A DNA stretch of 64,000 nt, from contig NC_065576.1 in assembly GCF_937616625.2 (NCBI RefSeq), positions 11,596,501-11,660,500 on the forward strand, written 5' to 3'. Numbering within the stretch: position 1 is the first letter of the stretch; the number at the start of each line of letters is the position of its first letter. The position numbers and the translations under genes were made by a program. Shown piece after piece: positions 1 through 9,943 of this stretch. Source of the stretch: Mercurialis annua (Eukaryota > Streptophyta > Magnoliopsida > Malpighiales > Euphorbiaceae). The notes under the pieces are model-generated. The model ran no database searches. It had not been told where the DNA came from and saw only the letters and a program-made list of their open reading frames with translations.

Positions 1-3000
1 TTTTTCTTTGGAAGCTTTTGCTTGCAAATTTTTATCTTCTTCTTTTTTTTTTTTTTATCTTTTTTCCAAGGGGCAATCTTAATCTTTTAAGCACAATGTA
101 GTTCACTTTCTCTTTTCACTAATCTCGAGTTATTAATCACCTATATTTATCATAGTCATAACAAATAATATATAAAGTCGATAAGGTAAACAAAAGAGGT
201 AAAGCATAGAACGGTAAAGGGTAAAATACGGTAAAAACAATAAAAAGGTTTAAGGCTTAAATTGGTGTAATCTAAGGGATAAAGGGTAGTCTATTTAAGT
301 GGTCTAAAAGAAAGGGGTATACCTAATTGCCATAATCATCTAATTGTTGAAAACTCAATCGTGTAACTTTAAACGGACACCGAGCAAGTTCTAGGAATAA
401 AACATGAAATCAACACTCACAACAAGAAAATTAAGCTCAAAACTCTCAAAAGTGTGTAGTGTTATGCCATAAACTCAATTCCTACAAAAATTATGCTACT
501 TATGCCAAAAGTTAAAAACGACTATAAAAATAAACAATCAACATGTCATGAATCCGCATCAAGTTATTCAATTATGTTTCAATGATTTGAACAAGTCTAA
601 ATTTTGAATTCACCCTTATTTCATCGGATTATGTCAACGAATTATTAAGTCATTAAGCAAGCATCGCTTATCAATTGTCGAATTAAGAAATCGCGTTCAT
701 ACATTCATTGATTTGGGGAAATCTAAGATTGACAAATTAATTAAGATACACACCAAATCAACTAACACTTTCATATTTAAAAGACAAAGATTTAAAGCGA
801 TACAAGACCTTGAAATAAACTAATTTAACACCTAATACAATCTACTAAAAAGAAAATAACACCCTAATAAAAATAAACTAAAACTGAAAATAAAGATAAA
901 TCACCGAAAAATAACCCAAACGAAAAATAAATTTTTCTTCCCCCCTCCTCACACTATTTCTAGCTATGTCTCCAAAGCTAAGAAATAAGAAATAAAAATA
1001 GAAAATTGAAAAGAGTTTGGGTTTAGAAAAACAAATCTCGCTCTAGTCAAAGGCCGGTGGATCCGGTGATGGTTCCGGTGATGGATAACGCTCTCCGCCG
1101 GCGGCATTAAAATAACCCCGAAGAAAATCCTCTTGCCGATTAAGTCGAGCTCGCATTCGATCTTGCCTCCATTGTAGTTGTGCAAGACCAACATGTTGTT
1201 CACGTCGGATATCTTCAAGTAATTTTTGGTTAGTTTCCCAACCAACCCGGTTTTGCTCCCATCCGGTCCGGTTTTGCTCAACCAACTCAGAAAACCGTTG
1301 GTCAAACCCGGAAACATGAGCCGCTTCTCCGGCTTGAGAAGTTCCCGCGGGTTCCTTCCCCGCTCTTCTTCCTTCTCCTCCTTCTTCTTCCCGTGCTACC
1401 GCTTCTCGTCGTGTTCGTGCCACCAATCGTACCCTTCTATTATAGGGAATAACTCTTCCCTTCTTCACAAACCCGGCAACATCCAAATGGTTGATATTAA
1501 GAGACCGTGCTAGAATGGTCTCAAAAGTTGCCAAAGTAGACGCCGTAGGCATACAATTGTATTTCTCGGCCAAAGCACGAATAATGAAACCATAGCCAAT
1601 CTTGGATAATTCGGTTGGAACTTCCCTCAATCGCTTCAAAAGACGATACGCCGTGTTGACTTGGTAGGCTTCTATCTCCGGATGCAAAATAGCATTCAAA
1701 GCTAAAAGATCACTCTTGGCCACCTTCGAATATTCACTACGCCCGCCAAACGAGTGCCCAAACCACTTCAAAAACACCACAATAGCTATGTCTTTGATTT
1801 CATTAATTTTGGATCCCCTTGTCCGATAATCATCACGATCCGTCAATTCTCTCCATATCTCCACTTGATCAAAATTTTGATCCCAATCCATCAACCCCGT
1901 TCCCCTCATTCCAAACATTTCCACCAAATCTTCAACACTAAGTGTATGGCTAGTGTTGTTGATGCGGAAAGAAATAGATGTAGGAGAACCGCTAACCAGT
2001 TTGAGAGTAGAGAAGAATTCACGAGTAATTTCATCGTAAGAGTGATGACTAACCTTTGATAATGCCAATAACCCCAAAATATCCAAATAGCGCTCCACCT
2101 CATCCTTGATGCCAAGGCTTTCCATATCATCAAAATCGATTTGAAATGGAATTACCATTTCCCTTTCTTTGATACTCAAATATAAATCACCTTCCTCCTC
2201 CGTATGGATTTGGAAAGGTGCGTTATAGCGAGTAGTCAATATCGCCGAGGTGTTAACCCGAGATGAGGATGGAGCAGTTGTTTTAGTACGTCCCCTTCCC
2301 ACGGCCGGTAAGGGTGGATTCGCCGCTTCTTGATTTCTCGTGCTTGAACGACGGATTGGTTGATTTTCGGCATTCTTGCTTCGCACCATGATTGCGGAAT
2401 GAGAATGTTTCTAAGCAAAAATTTGGAGAATAAGAAAAGAAGAATATTAGAAGAAGAATATGTGTGAAATAAAAAGTAGAAAAATGCAAGGTATTTATAG
2501 GAAAAATATAACAAATCTCAAGATTTCCCACCACTAAATTCAAACTTTCAATTTAATAACTTTAAATTGATTTAACGGTTTAGATCGAAGCCATGTAATC
2601 AATCCAAGTGAAATTTAAACACTAATGAATGGTTCGGATTTGCCAAATCATCAATCCAAGTGAAAAATTCAAATTTTTGCAAAGCACAAATCTTAAAGAA
2701 ACACAAGTTTCAAAAAAAACACAAGTCTCAAAAGAAACACAAGTCCCAAGAAATCTACTACACTTTAATTCAAAATTCAAAATTCAAATTTTTCAAAAAT
2801 TTTTGATGCTTCCCGAACGGGAATAATTTAATCTCGAACGGGATTAGGCTTATTCCTCGGTTTTCATTTTTGTCCCGTTCGAGACCCTTTCGAACCTAGG
2901 CAAAAATGCCTTGTGTCTCGAACGGGAATGGCCTTTCCCGAACGGGACAAAGGCAAAATTTGCCTAGTCCCGAACGAGACAGGCCATTCACGTTCGAAAA

Positions 3001-3052
3001 AAGTGGAATATGAGGGATGGGTCTCGAACGAGAAAGGTCTTTCTCGAACGAG
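1..3052. repeat. Left arm of ~3.05 kb inverted repeat
   Basis: This segment is the reverse complement of 4678-7725 with very few differences; the encoded 448-residue proteins differ at three positions. The arm runs into the window edge, so its true outer end is not visible. The inner end lies in the dyad array near 3050, where the match to the other arm stops. Confidence 0.9.
1043..2389 (-). CDS. Athila env-like / ORF-1 protein, copy A
   Basis: Intact 448-codon ORF downstream of the integrase in an Athila-type element. By position and sequence character it matches the plant 'retrotransposon ORF-1' or env-like protein of Athila elements; its biochemical role is unknown. The N-terminus is basic and Ser/Arg-rich (about residues 1-45). 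A globular middle (about 90-330) has the family's phrases FFSTL and HTLSVEDLVEMFG. The C-terminal third is Arg/Glu-rich and may form a coiled coil. I see no signal peptide or clear membrane segment, so a true envelope function is doubtful here. The start is the first Met of the open frame. It differs from the inverted copy at 5334-6680 at three residues (Leu/Pro, Arg/His, Gly/Val). Confidence 0.8.
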   Translation of the reverse strand: MVRSKNAENQPIRRSSTRNQEAANPPLPAVGRGRTKTTAPSSSRVNTSAILTTRYNAPFQIHTEEEGDLYLSIKEREMVIPFQIDFDDMESLGIKDEVERYLDILGLLALSKVSHHSYDEITREFFSTLKLVSGSPTSISFRINNTSHTLSVEDLVEMFGMRGTGLMDWDQNFDQVEIWRELTDRDDYRTRGSKINEIKDIAIVVFLKWFGHSFGGRSEYSKVAKSDLLALNAILHPEIEAYQVNTAYRLLKRLREVPTELSKIGYGFIIRALAEKYNCMPTASTLATFETILARSLNINHLDVAGFVKKGRVIPYNRRVRLVARTRREAVAREEEGGEGRRAGKEPAGTSQAGEAAHVSGFDQRFSELVEQNRTGWEQNRVGWETNQKLLEDIRREQHVGLAQLQWRQDRMRARLNRQEDFLRGYFNAAGGERYPSPEPSPDPPAFD

Positions 3053-3110
3053 ACCAAGGCCAATTTTTGGCTTTCTCGTTCGAGAAAGGCTCTGTTCCGA
3101 ACGAGAACTT
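2810..3110. repeat. Dense array of CGAACG interrupted dyads (internal, copy A)
   Basis: About eleven copies of CGAACG or its complement lie within 300 bp, mostly embedded in TCYCG-AA-CGRGA or TCYCG-TT-CGRGA, that is, 5-bp inverted arms around a 2-nt centre. They sit in the non-coding stretch between integrase and the env-like ORF. The same motif type recurs in the element's LTR (8615-8870). Function is not known; a protein-binding or RNA-structural role is only inference. Confidence 0.8.
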
Positions 3111-3312
3111 CCTGAAATCTTTTATATACCTGCGTAAACACACAAAAACTCACCCCGGAATTAAACGGAAATAAATAAACAAATAAAAATTTAAATAAGC
3201 ATAAAAAGAATAAAAAATAAATAATAACAAAAAAAACAAAACACGTGACCTCTCGAGATTGCCTCTCGAGTGCGCTTTATTTTCGGTCAAAAGCTAGACC
3301 GTGGCCCGGAAT

Positions 3313-4326
3313 TTATGTAGGAGTGGTGAACGTGATTTGTTCCACTACTTGATCCGTCAAAGGTCCAAGATACGGCTTGCACCGTTGTCCATTTACTTTG
3401 AAGATTTCACCACTAGAATTCTCCAATTCCAAAGCTCCATGACTTGCCACCGTTCGAATTTTGAAAGGACCGCTCCAACGGGATATTAATTTCCCGGGAA
3501 ATAATTTGAGGCGTGAGTTGTAGAGCAAGACAAAAGAGCCTTCCGAAAAAGTTTTAGGAACGATATGAGCGTCGTGCCATCGTTTCGTCTTTTCTTTGTA
3601 AAGCTTGGCGTTTTCATAAGCATTTAACCGAAATTCGTCCAACTCATTGAGTTGAAGCATACGTTTCTCCCCCGCCGCTTTAAGGTCAAAATTGAGCTTT
3701 TTAATGGCCCAATACGCTCTATGTTCAAGTTCCACCGGAAGATGGCATGCTTTCCCAAAAACAATACGATATGGAGACATTCTGAGGGGCGTTTTAAAAG
3801 CCGTACGATATGCCCATAATGCATCATCTAGTTTCAGTGACCAATCTTTCCATGTGTTATTAACCGTTTTCTCTAGAATTCTTTTTAGCTCACGGTTAGA
3901 AACTTCAACTTGCCCGCTTGTTTGAGGATGGTACGGAGTAGCGACCCGATGATAGACTTTATATTTCCGCATCAAGGCATCGAATTGCCTATTGCAAAAG
4001 TGAGATCCACCGTCGCTTATTATTGCTCTAGGAGTCCCGTATCGATTCATCAAACGTTTGAGAAAATCCAACACTACTTTGGCATCGTTAGTGGGTAATG
4101 CTTCCGCCTCTACCCATTTTGAAACGTAATCTACGCACACCAATATGTATTGCTTTCCAAACGACATAGGAAATGGACCCATGAAATCTATTCCCCATAC
4201 ATCGAAAAGTTCTACCTCTTGAATGTTGGTAAGCGGCATTTCATCTCTCTTAGATATGTTCCCCACTCTTTGGCATCGATCGCAATGACTAACAAAGTCT
4301 TTTGCATCGCGAAATAGCGAAAGCGA
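3313..4326 (-). pseudogene. Athila integrase, C-terminal part of pol (copy A)
   Basis: Open frame matching Ty3/Gypsy integrase from within the zinc-binding domain to the C-terminal end of pol. Counting from the Met of the open frame (4476), HCDRCQR lies at 64-70. The DDE residues are D97 (GIDFMGPFP), D155 (ISDGGSHF) and E191 (GQVEVSNRE), with 35 residues between the last two, as expected for a retroviral-type integrase. The C-terminal part has the usual basic SRWSGPF motif. Residues 1-50 of the open frame (4476-4327) do not look like integrase: they are opposite-strand gag DNA across a rearrangement junction. Protease, RT and RNase H are missing, so this is a truncated remnant although its catalytic triad is intact. 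Confidence 0.88.
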
Positions 4327-4334
4327 AGAATGCG

Positions 4335-4680
4335 ACACTTCTAGCACAACTCGAGATGTACAAACAACAAGCAAATCAAAGGAATGCTCAACTTGCGGTA
4401 GTTCAATTGGGTTGCGAGACTTGTGATGGGCACGATCATTCGGGAATGGATTGACCCGTCCTACATCAAAACTCAAATGAGCAAGTCAACTATGTCAATG
4501 GACAAAGGCAAGGCAATGACCCATATTCCAACACCTATAATCCGGGGTGGAGGAATCATCCTAATTTTTCGTGGAGGGAAAATGCGGGTCAAGCCAATGC
4601 CAACCCAAATATGGGAGGAGCAAATTTTCAAGGAGGAAACCGTGGTCCACAAAACCAAGGCAACTTCAACAACTACCGAG
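4335..4680 (+). pseudogene. Athila gag, C-terminal fragment (copy B)
   Basis: Plus-strand reading gives a C-terminal Athila gag: a Gln/Asn-rich stretch, a zinc-knuckle-like start [11 protein letters not shown], an in-frame stop shortly after, then NDPYSNTYNPGWRNHPNF and a Gly/Asn-rich tail with repeated GGxNFQGG-type units. This region is characteristic of Athila gag proteins. It begins directly at the head-to-head junction with the minus-strand integrase. It ends at about 4680, where it joins the pre-env dyad array, so all of pol is missing. Truncated at both ends and non-functional. Confidence 0.75.
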
Positions 4681-4915
4681 AAAGACCTTTCTCGTTCGAG
4701 ACCCAGCCCTCAGATTCCACTTTTTTCGAACGTGAATGGCCTGTCTCGTTCGGGACTAGGCAAATTTTGCCTTTGTCCCGTTCGGGAAAGGCCATTCCCG
4801 TTCGAGACACAAGGCATTTTTGCCTAGGTTCGAAAGGGTCTCGAACGGGACAAAAATGAAAACCGAGGAATAAGCCTAATCCCGTTCGGGATTAAATTAT
4901 TCCCGTTCGGGAAGC
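4680..4915. repeat. CGAACG dyad array (internal, copy B)
   Basis: Inverted counterpart of the array at 2810-3110, minus its outermost motifs, which were lost in the gag-to-array deletion. It contains repeated TCTCGTTCGAGA and TCCCGTTCGGGA units. Confidence 0.8.
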
Positions 4916-5333
4916 ATAAAAAATTTTTGAAAAATTTGAATTTTGAATTTTGAATTAAAGTGTAGTAGATTTCTTGGGACTTGTGTTTCTTTTGAGACTT
5001 GTGTTTTTTTTGAAACTTGTGTTTCTTTAAGATTTGTGCTTTGCAAAAATTTGAATTTTTCACTTGGATTGATGATTTGGCAAATCCGAACCATTCATTA
5101 GTGTTTAAATTTCACTTGGATTGATTACATGGCTTCGATCTAAACCGTTAAATCAATTTAAAGTTATTAAATTGAAAGTTTGAATTTAGTGGTGGGAAAT
5201 CTTGAGATTTGTTATATTTTTCCTATAAATATCTTGCATTTTTCTACTTTTTATTTCACACATATTCTTCTTCTAATATTCTTCTTTTCTTATTCTCCAA
5301 ATTTTTGCTTAGAAACATTCTCATTCCGCAATC

Positions 5334-6680
5334 ATGGTGCGAAGCAAGAATGCCGAAAATCAACCAATCCGTCGTTCAAGCACGAGAAATCAAGAAGCGG
5401 CGAATCCACCCTTACCGGCCGTGGGAAGGGGACGTACTAAAACAACCGCTCCATCCTCATCTCGGGTTAACACCTCGGCGATATTGACTACTCGCTATAA
5501 CGCACCTTTCCAAATCCATACGGAGGAGGAAGGTGATTTATATTTGAGTATCAAAGAAAGGGAAATGGTAATTCCATTTCAAATCGATTTTGATGATATG
5601 GAAAGCCTTGGCATCAAGGATGAGGTGGAGCGCTATTTGGATATTTTGGGGTTATTGGCATTATCAAAGGTTAGTCATCACTCTTACGATGAAATTACTC
5701 GTGAATTCTTCTCTACTCTCAAACCGGTTAGCGGTTCTCCTACATCTATTTCTTTCCGCATCAACAACACTAGCCATACACTTAGTGTTGAAGATTTGGT
5801 GGAAATGTTTGGAATGAGGGGAACGGGGTTGATGGATTGGGATCAAAATTTTGATCAAGTGGAGATATGGAGAGAATTGACGGATCATGATGATTATCGG
5901 ACAAGGGGATCCAAAATTAATGAAATCAAAGACATAGCTATTGTGGTGTTTTTGAAGTGGTTTGGGCACTCGTTTGGCGGGCGTAGTGAATATTCGAAGG
6001 TGGCCAAGAGTGATCTTTTAGCTTTGAATGCTATTTTGCATCCGGAGATAGAAGCCTACCAAGTCAACACGGCGTATCGTCTTTTGAAGCGATTGAGGGA
6101 AGTTCCAACCGAATTATCCAAGATTGGCTATGGTTTCATTATTCGTGCTTTGGCCGAGAAATACAATTGTATGCCTACGGCGTCTACTTTGGCAACTTTT
6201 GAGACCATTCTAGCACGGTCTCTTAATATCAACCATTTGGATGTTGCCGGGTTTGTGAAGAAGGGAAGAGTTATTCCCTATAATAGAAGGGTACGATTGG
6301 TGGCACGAACACGACGAGAAGCGGTAGCACGGGAAGAAGAAGGAGGAGAAGGAAGAAGAGCGGGGAAGGAACCCGCGGGAACTTCTCAAGCCGGAGAAGC
6401 GGCTCATGTTTCCGTGTTTGACCAACGGTTTTCTGAGTTGGTTGAGCAAAACCGGACCGGATGGGAGCAAAACCGGGTTGGTTGGGAAACTAACCAAAAA
6501 TTACTTGAAGATATCCGACGTGAACAACATGTTGGTCTTGCACAACTACAATGGAGGCAAGATCGAATGCGAGCTCGACTTAATCGGCAAGAGGATTTTC
6601 TTCGGGGTTATTTTAATGCCGCCGGCGGAGAGCGTTATCCATCACCGGAACCATCACCGGATCCACCGGCCTTTGACTAG
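5334..6680 (+). CDS. Athila env-like / ORF-1 protein, copy B
   Basis: Intact 448-codon ORF, the inverted duplicate of the one at 1043-2389. The architecture is the same: basic Ser/Arg-rich N-terminus, middle domain with FFSTL and HTLSVEDLVEMFG, and a charged C-terminus. The element around it has lost pol, so expression would depend on the LTR promoter or an internal one. The 4916-5333 stretch upstream holds a poly-purine/pyrimidine-rich leader with repeated CTTGTGTTTCTTTTG-like units and no other ORF. Near identity of the two copies indicates recent duplication or two recent insertions. Confidence 0.8.
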   Translation: MVRSKNAENQPIRRSSTRNQEAANPPLPAVGRGRTKTTAPSSSRVNTSAILTTRYNAPFQIHTEEEGDLYLSIKEREMVIPFQIDFDDMESLGIKDEVERYLDILGLLALSKVSHHSYDEITREFFSTLKPVSGSPTSISFRINNTSHTLSVEDLVEMFGMRGTGLMDWDQNFDQVEIWRELTDHDDYRTRGSKINEIKDIAIVVFLKWFGHSFGGRSEYSKVAKSDLLALNAILHPEIEAYQVNTAYRLLKRLREVPTELSKIGYGFIIRALAEKYNCMPTASTLATFETILARSLNINHLDVAGFVKKGRVIPYNRRVRLVARTRREAVAREEEGGEGRRAGKEPAGTSQAGEAAHVSVFDQRFSELVEQNRTGWEQNRVGWETNQKLLEDIRREQHVGLAQLQWRQDRMRARLNRQEDFLRGYFNAAGGERYPSPEPSPDPPAFD

Positions 6681-8394
6681 AGCGAGATTTGTTTTTCTAA
6701 ACCCAAACTCTTTTCAATTTTCTATTTTTATTTCTTATTTCTTAGCTTTGGGGACATAGCTAGAAATAGTGTGAGGAGGGGGGAAGAAAAATTTATTTTT
6801 CGTTTGGGTTATTTTTCGGTGATTTATCTTTATTTTCAGTTTTAGTTTATTTTTATTAGGGTGTTATTTTCTTTTTAGTAGATTGTATTAGGTGTTAAAT
6901 TAGTTTATTTCAAGGTCTTGTATCGCTTTAAATCTTTGTCTTTTAAATATGAAAGTGTTAGTTGATTTGGTGTGTATCTTAATTAATTTGTCAATCTTAG
7001 ATTTCCCCAAATCAATGAATGTATGAACGCGATTTCTTAATTCGACAATTGATAAGCGATGCTTGCTTAATGACTTAATAATTCGTTGACATAATCCGAT
7101 GAAATAAGGGTGAATTCAAAATTTAGACTTGTTCAAATCATTGAAACATAATTGAATAACTTGATGCGGATTCATGACATGTTGATTGTTTATTTTTATA
7201 GTCGTTTTTAACTTTTGGCATAAGTAGCATAATTTTTGTAGGAATTGAGTTTATGGCATAACACTACACACTTTTGAGAGTTTTGAGCTTAATTTTCTTG
7301 TTGTGAGTGTTGATTTCATGTTTTATTCCTAGAACTTGCTCGGTGTCCGTTTAAAGTTACACGATTGAGTTTTCAACAATTAGATGATTATGGCAATTAG
7401 GTATATCCCTTTCTTTTAGACCACTTAAATAGACTACCCTTTATCCCTTAGATTACACCAATTTAAGCCTTAAACTTTTTTATTGTTTTTACCGTATTTT
7501 ACCCTTTACCGTTCTATGCTTTACCTCTTTTGTTTACCTTATCGACTTTATATATTATTTGTTATGACTATGATAAATATAGGTGATTAATAACTCGAGA
7601 TTAGTGAAAAGAGAAAGTGAACTACATTGTGCTTAAAAGATTAAGATTGCGCCTTGGAAAAAAGATAAAAAAAAAAAAAAAAAAAAAAGATAAAAATTTG
7701 CAAGCAAAAGCTTCAAAAGAAAAAAAAATTCTGAGATTGCAAAAAGCAATGAGGAGAGCGTAATTCAAAAAAAAAAGAAAGTTATGAGTTCATATAAATG
7801 CAAAACCGGAGTTAGATCAACCTAGAAGTTAATAGTAGTAATAAATAGTGTATTAAGTTGATAATTAGCCTTTGTTTAACCTTTTTACCTACCCTTTACC
7901 TTAGCCACATTACAACCCAATAAAAGACCATATGATTTTTGTTGATTACCGAATCAAGTAGCGGAGTCCGGGACTATGAGCAAGCTTATGGTGAGTATTC
8001 ATGTTTTCAATTGTGAGCTTTCTTTGTTATATACCCTACTTGTTGAAATATTGATGCCATTAGCTTAGTTTTTACTAAATTGTGCTATGATTTGCCTAAG
8101 TGAGAAATTGATTATTTTCCATGTCCCGCAAGTGATAGTGAAGCTTGAAGTGTGATTCAATTTGACCTTGTACTAATGAGTTAGTAACCGTTGTTATATT
8201 GAATTATGTCATAAAATTATTATTGTTATTTGATTGCATCATTATTTAGTTGTCGGTTTTAGAAGGTTGTTTTTCATATTATTCATAGGGTCGGGGATTT
8301 CTTTGATTGATTTATTGTTAAGTTATATGCTAAGGATTTCTAACATATTTTGTAGAGTAAGATTTATTTCTTGCTTGAGGACAAGCAAAGGTTA
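6681..8394 (+). other. Athila 3' untranslated region
   Basis: About 1.7 kb between the env-like stop codon and the polypurine tract. No supported ORF. It has an A-rich tract at about 7668-7690, then a stretch ending in GCTTGAGGACAAGCAAAGG, which is typical of the DNA just before the polypurine tract in Athila elements. Confidence 0.7.
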
Positions 8395-8408
8395 AGTGTG
8401 AGGAGGTT
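8395..8408 (+). promoter_or_regulatory. Polypurine tract
   Basis: GTGTGAGGAGGTTT lies immediately before the TGATAGG start of the LTR, the expected position for plus-strand primer generation in an Athila element. Confidence 0.75.
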
Positions 8409-9943
8409 TGATAGGAGTATTTTACTCCTATAATTAGGGTCGATTTTACTCGGTTTTCATCATGTGTAGTATTGTTTTTATACATTATTTGGCGTTTTTA
8501 CGTTTAATAGTGTTTGTTAGTGTTTCAGTGGAAATTAGGTGAAAAACGACTATTTGGGGCAAATTTATGGTGGATTGCGTGTACGAGTAAAAAGCGTAGC
8601 TTGCGGACGAAGAAATTGAAGATTCACGAACGAGATTGAGAAAAATAGGTTGTTCCCGTTTGAAACAAGGTTTCTCGAACGGGAACCATGCAGAATGAGC
8701 ATGAGTCTCGAACGAGAAGGCCTTGTCTCGTTCGGGACTCAAGAAGGAATCAACATCTCAAAGCTCTCGGTTTAAGTTTTTTCGAACGTGAACGAGGCTC
8801 CCGTTCGGGAACCATGTTAAAATTGGGCATGTCACGAACGGAACTATGGTTTCCCGAACGGGAAAGAAGAAAATTACGCGTGCAGCAGACTTTGAATTGG
8901 ACTGAAATTCCTCCTCAAATTACAATTACAATTCCTATTACAAATTGATTTGTAATACGAATTAGAAGACTCCGGAACTTCTCCTACTATATAAAGACCT
9001 TGTACTAGACTCAATTTAAGATGTAGAATAATTTAGACTACATTAGTTTTATTTTCATTCTCTTAAAATAGTGTTTTAGCTTCTATTTCTTAGCAGTTTA
9101 TAAGTAGTTTATTATTAGTTTCTGCAAAGAACGATTGTGAAGATTTCAAGTTTAATCTAGACGATTCTTCCGAAATTGACAACTCCGGTATTTATTGTTC
9201 TAATTATGTTTAATTCTTCATCTTCTTCTTTGTTTAATTTAAGCTTAAGCATGTGTAACTAAATCCTTTGTTCGGGGATTGATATGAACACTTAGATTAG
9301 TTTTCGAATTGGATTAGGATTTATTAAGTGAGTAAAATTGTGTTTACTAAGATTAATGCTTGAATTAATTTGATCACTTAGTTCATGATTTTGTGTTTAA
9401 TTAACTAATTGAGAGATTGTTAATTAAATAGACATAGGTAATTAAAAACTTAGAGGAAAACACCGTGAGAGCGGGTTGGAATTTAGGTAGTCGTTGAGTT
9501 TGCTTCATAATTACAATTTAGTTATTTAATTCAGTTTTAATATTGTGAGAGCAAGTTAATAATTGATTAGCTAATTAGGTTGTGATTTATTTGAATCTTT
9601 GAGGCTTGAGAGAGCGGGATTCGGTGCATTAGAATAGCTCGATTCATAATAAAATCACTAGATAAATTTTGATCCATTCTTCTACTAGTTTATTTGGAAT
9701 TATCAATCCTTGAGCTTTTTACCATTATTGTTTAAACTTCAATTTATTTGTTTGATTTCAGATTTTTAGTCTAATTATTTGAGTTAATTCATTAGTTTAC
9801 ACAAATCCATTTATTTTCCTACTAGCCAATTAAAGAATATTAGAAATTAGTTGTTTAGTTCATTGTTCCTTGTGGGATCGATACTTGGTCTTCCAAGTTA
9901 TATTACTTGCGCGATATCGTACACTTGCGATTATTTGCCAACA
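8409..9943 (+). repeat. Athila LTR (3' LTR of copy B)
   Basis: About 1535 bp, starting TGATAGGAGTATTTTACTCC and ending in TTTGCCAACA, with the Athila-typical end GGGATCGATACTTGG. A TATA box (CTATATAAAG) lies near 8985, downstream of a U3 segment (8615-8870) packed with CGAACG/CGTTCG dyads. It is preceded by a polypurine tract, which makes it a 3' LTR. Confidence 0.85.
8615..8870. repeat. CGAACG dyad array inside LTR U3
   Basis: At least eight CGAACG/CGTTCG cores, mostly in CTCGAACGAG, CTCGAACGGG or CCCGAACGGG contexts, lie 115-370 bp upstream of the LTR TATA box. The mirrored LTR carries the same array at about 11005-11260. Confidence 0.75.

Larger units (their letters stand above)
1..4326 (-). 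mobile_element. Athila-lineage Ty3 retrotransposon, 3' part (copy A)
   Basis: Minus-strand fragment of a Ty3/Gypsy element. Reading down in coordinate it has integrase, a non-coding stretch rich in CGAACG dyads, then an env-like ORF and 3' untranslated DNA that runs off the window start. The order integrase then extra ORF, and the family resemblance of both proteins, place it in the Athila lineage. Gag, protease and reverse transcriptase are absent; the fragment stops abruptly near 4326, where gag sequence in the opposite orientation begins. Confidence 0.85.
4678..7725. repeat. Right arm of ~3.05 kb inverted repeat
   Basis: Reverse complement of 1-3052. The match runs from the dyad array through the env-like ORF into an A-rich tract (about 7668-7690), where the left arm reaches the window edge. 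Scattered single-base differences, for example GTCTCC versus GTCCCC near the end of the ORF region, show two separate copies of recent common origin. Confidence 0.9.
4326..9943 (+). mobile_element. Athila-lineage element with pol deleted (copy B)
   Basis: Plus-strand fragment: gag C-terminus, direct join to the pre-env dyad array, intact env-like ORF, ~1.7 kb 3' untranslated DNA, polypurine tract and 3' LTR. Protease, RT, RNase H and integrase are gone. The join near 4680 falls in a short stretch (CGAGAAAGACC) also present in copy A, suggesting a microhomology-mediated deletion. Confidence 0.8.

Noticed and set aside
964..1317. 117-codon minus-strand frame overlapping the env-like ORF, repeated at 6406-6759
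   Set aside because: It is an alternative-frame shadow of the env-like ORF and its 3' flank; no family resemblance.
2810..3110. Possible CRISPR-like array from regularly repeated short motifs
   Set aside because: Motif spacing is irregular, repeats are only 10-12 bp, and the host is a plant; it does not fit a CRISPR array.
8485..8948. Open frames of 85-86 codons in both LTRs (8485-8742, 8688-8948, 10927-11187, 11133-11390)
   Set aside because: They run through the CGAACG dyad array, whose repeats avoid stops; both strands are open and no protein family fits.
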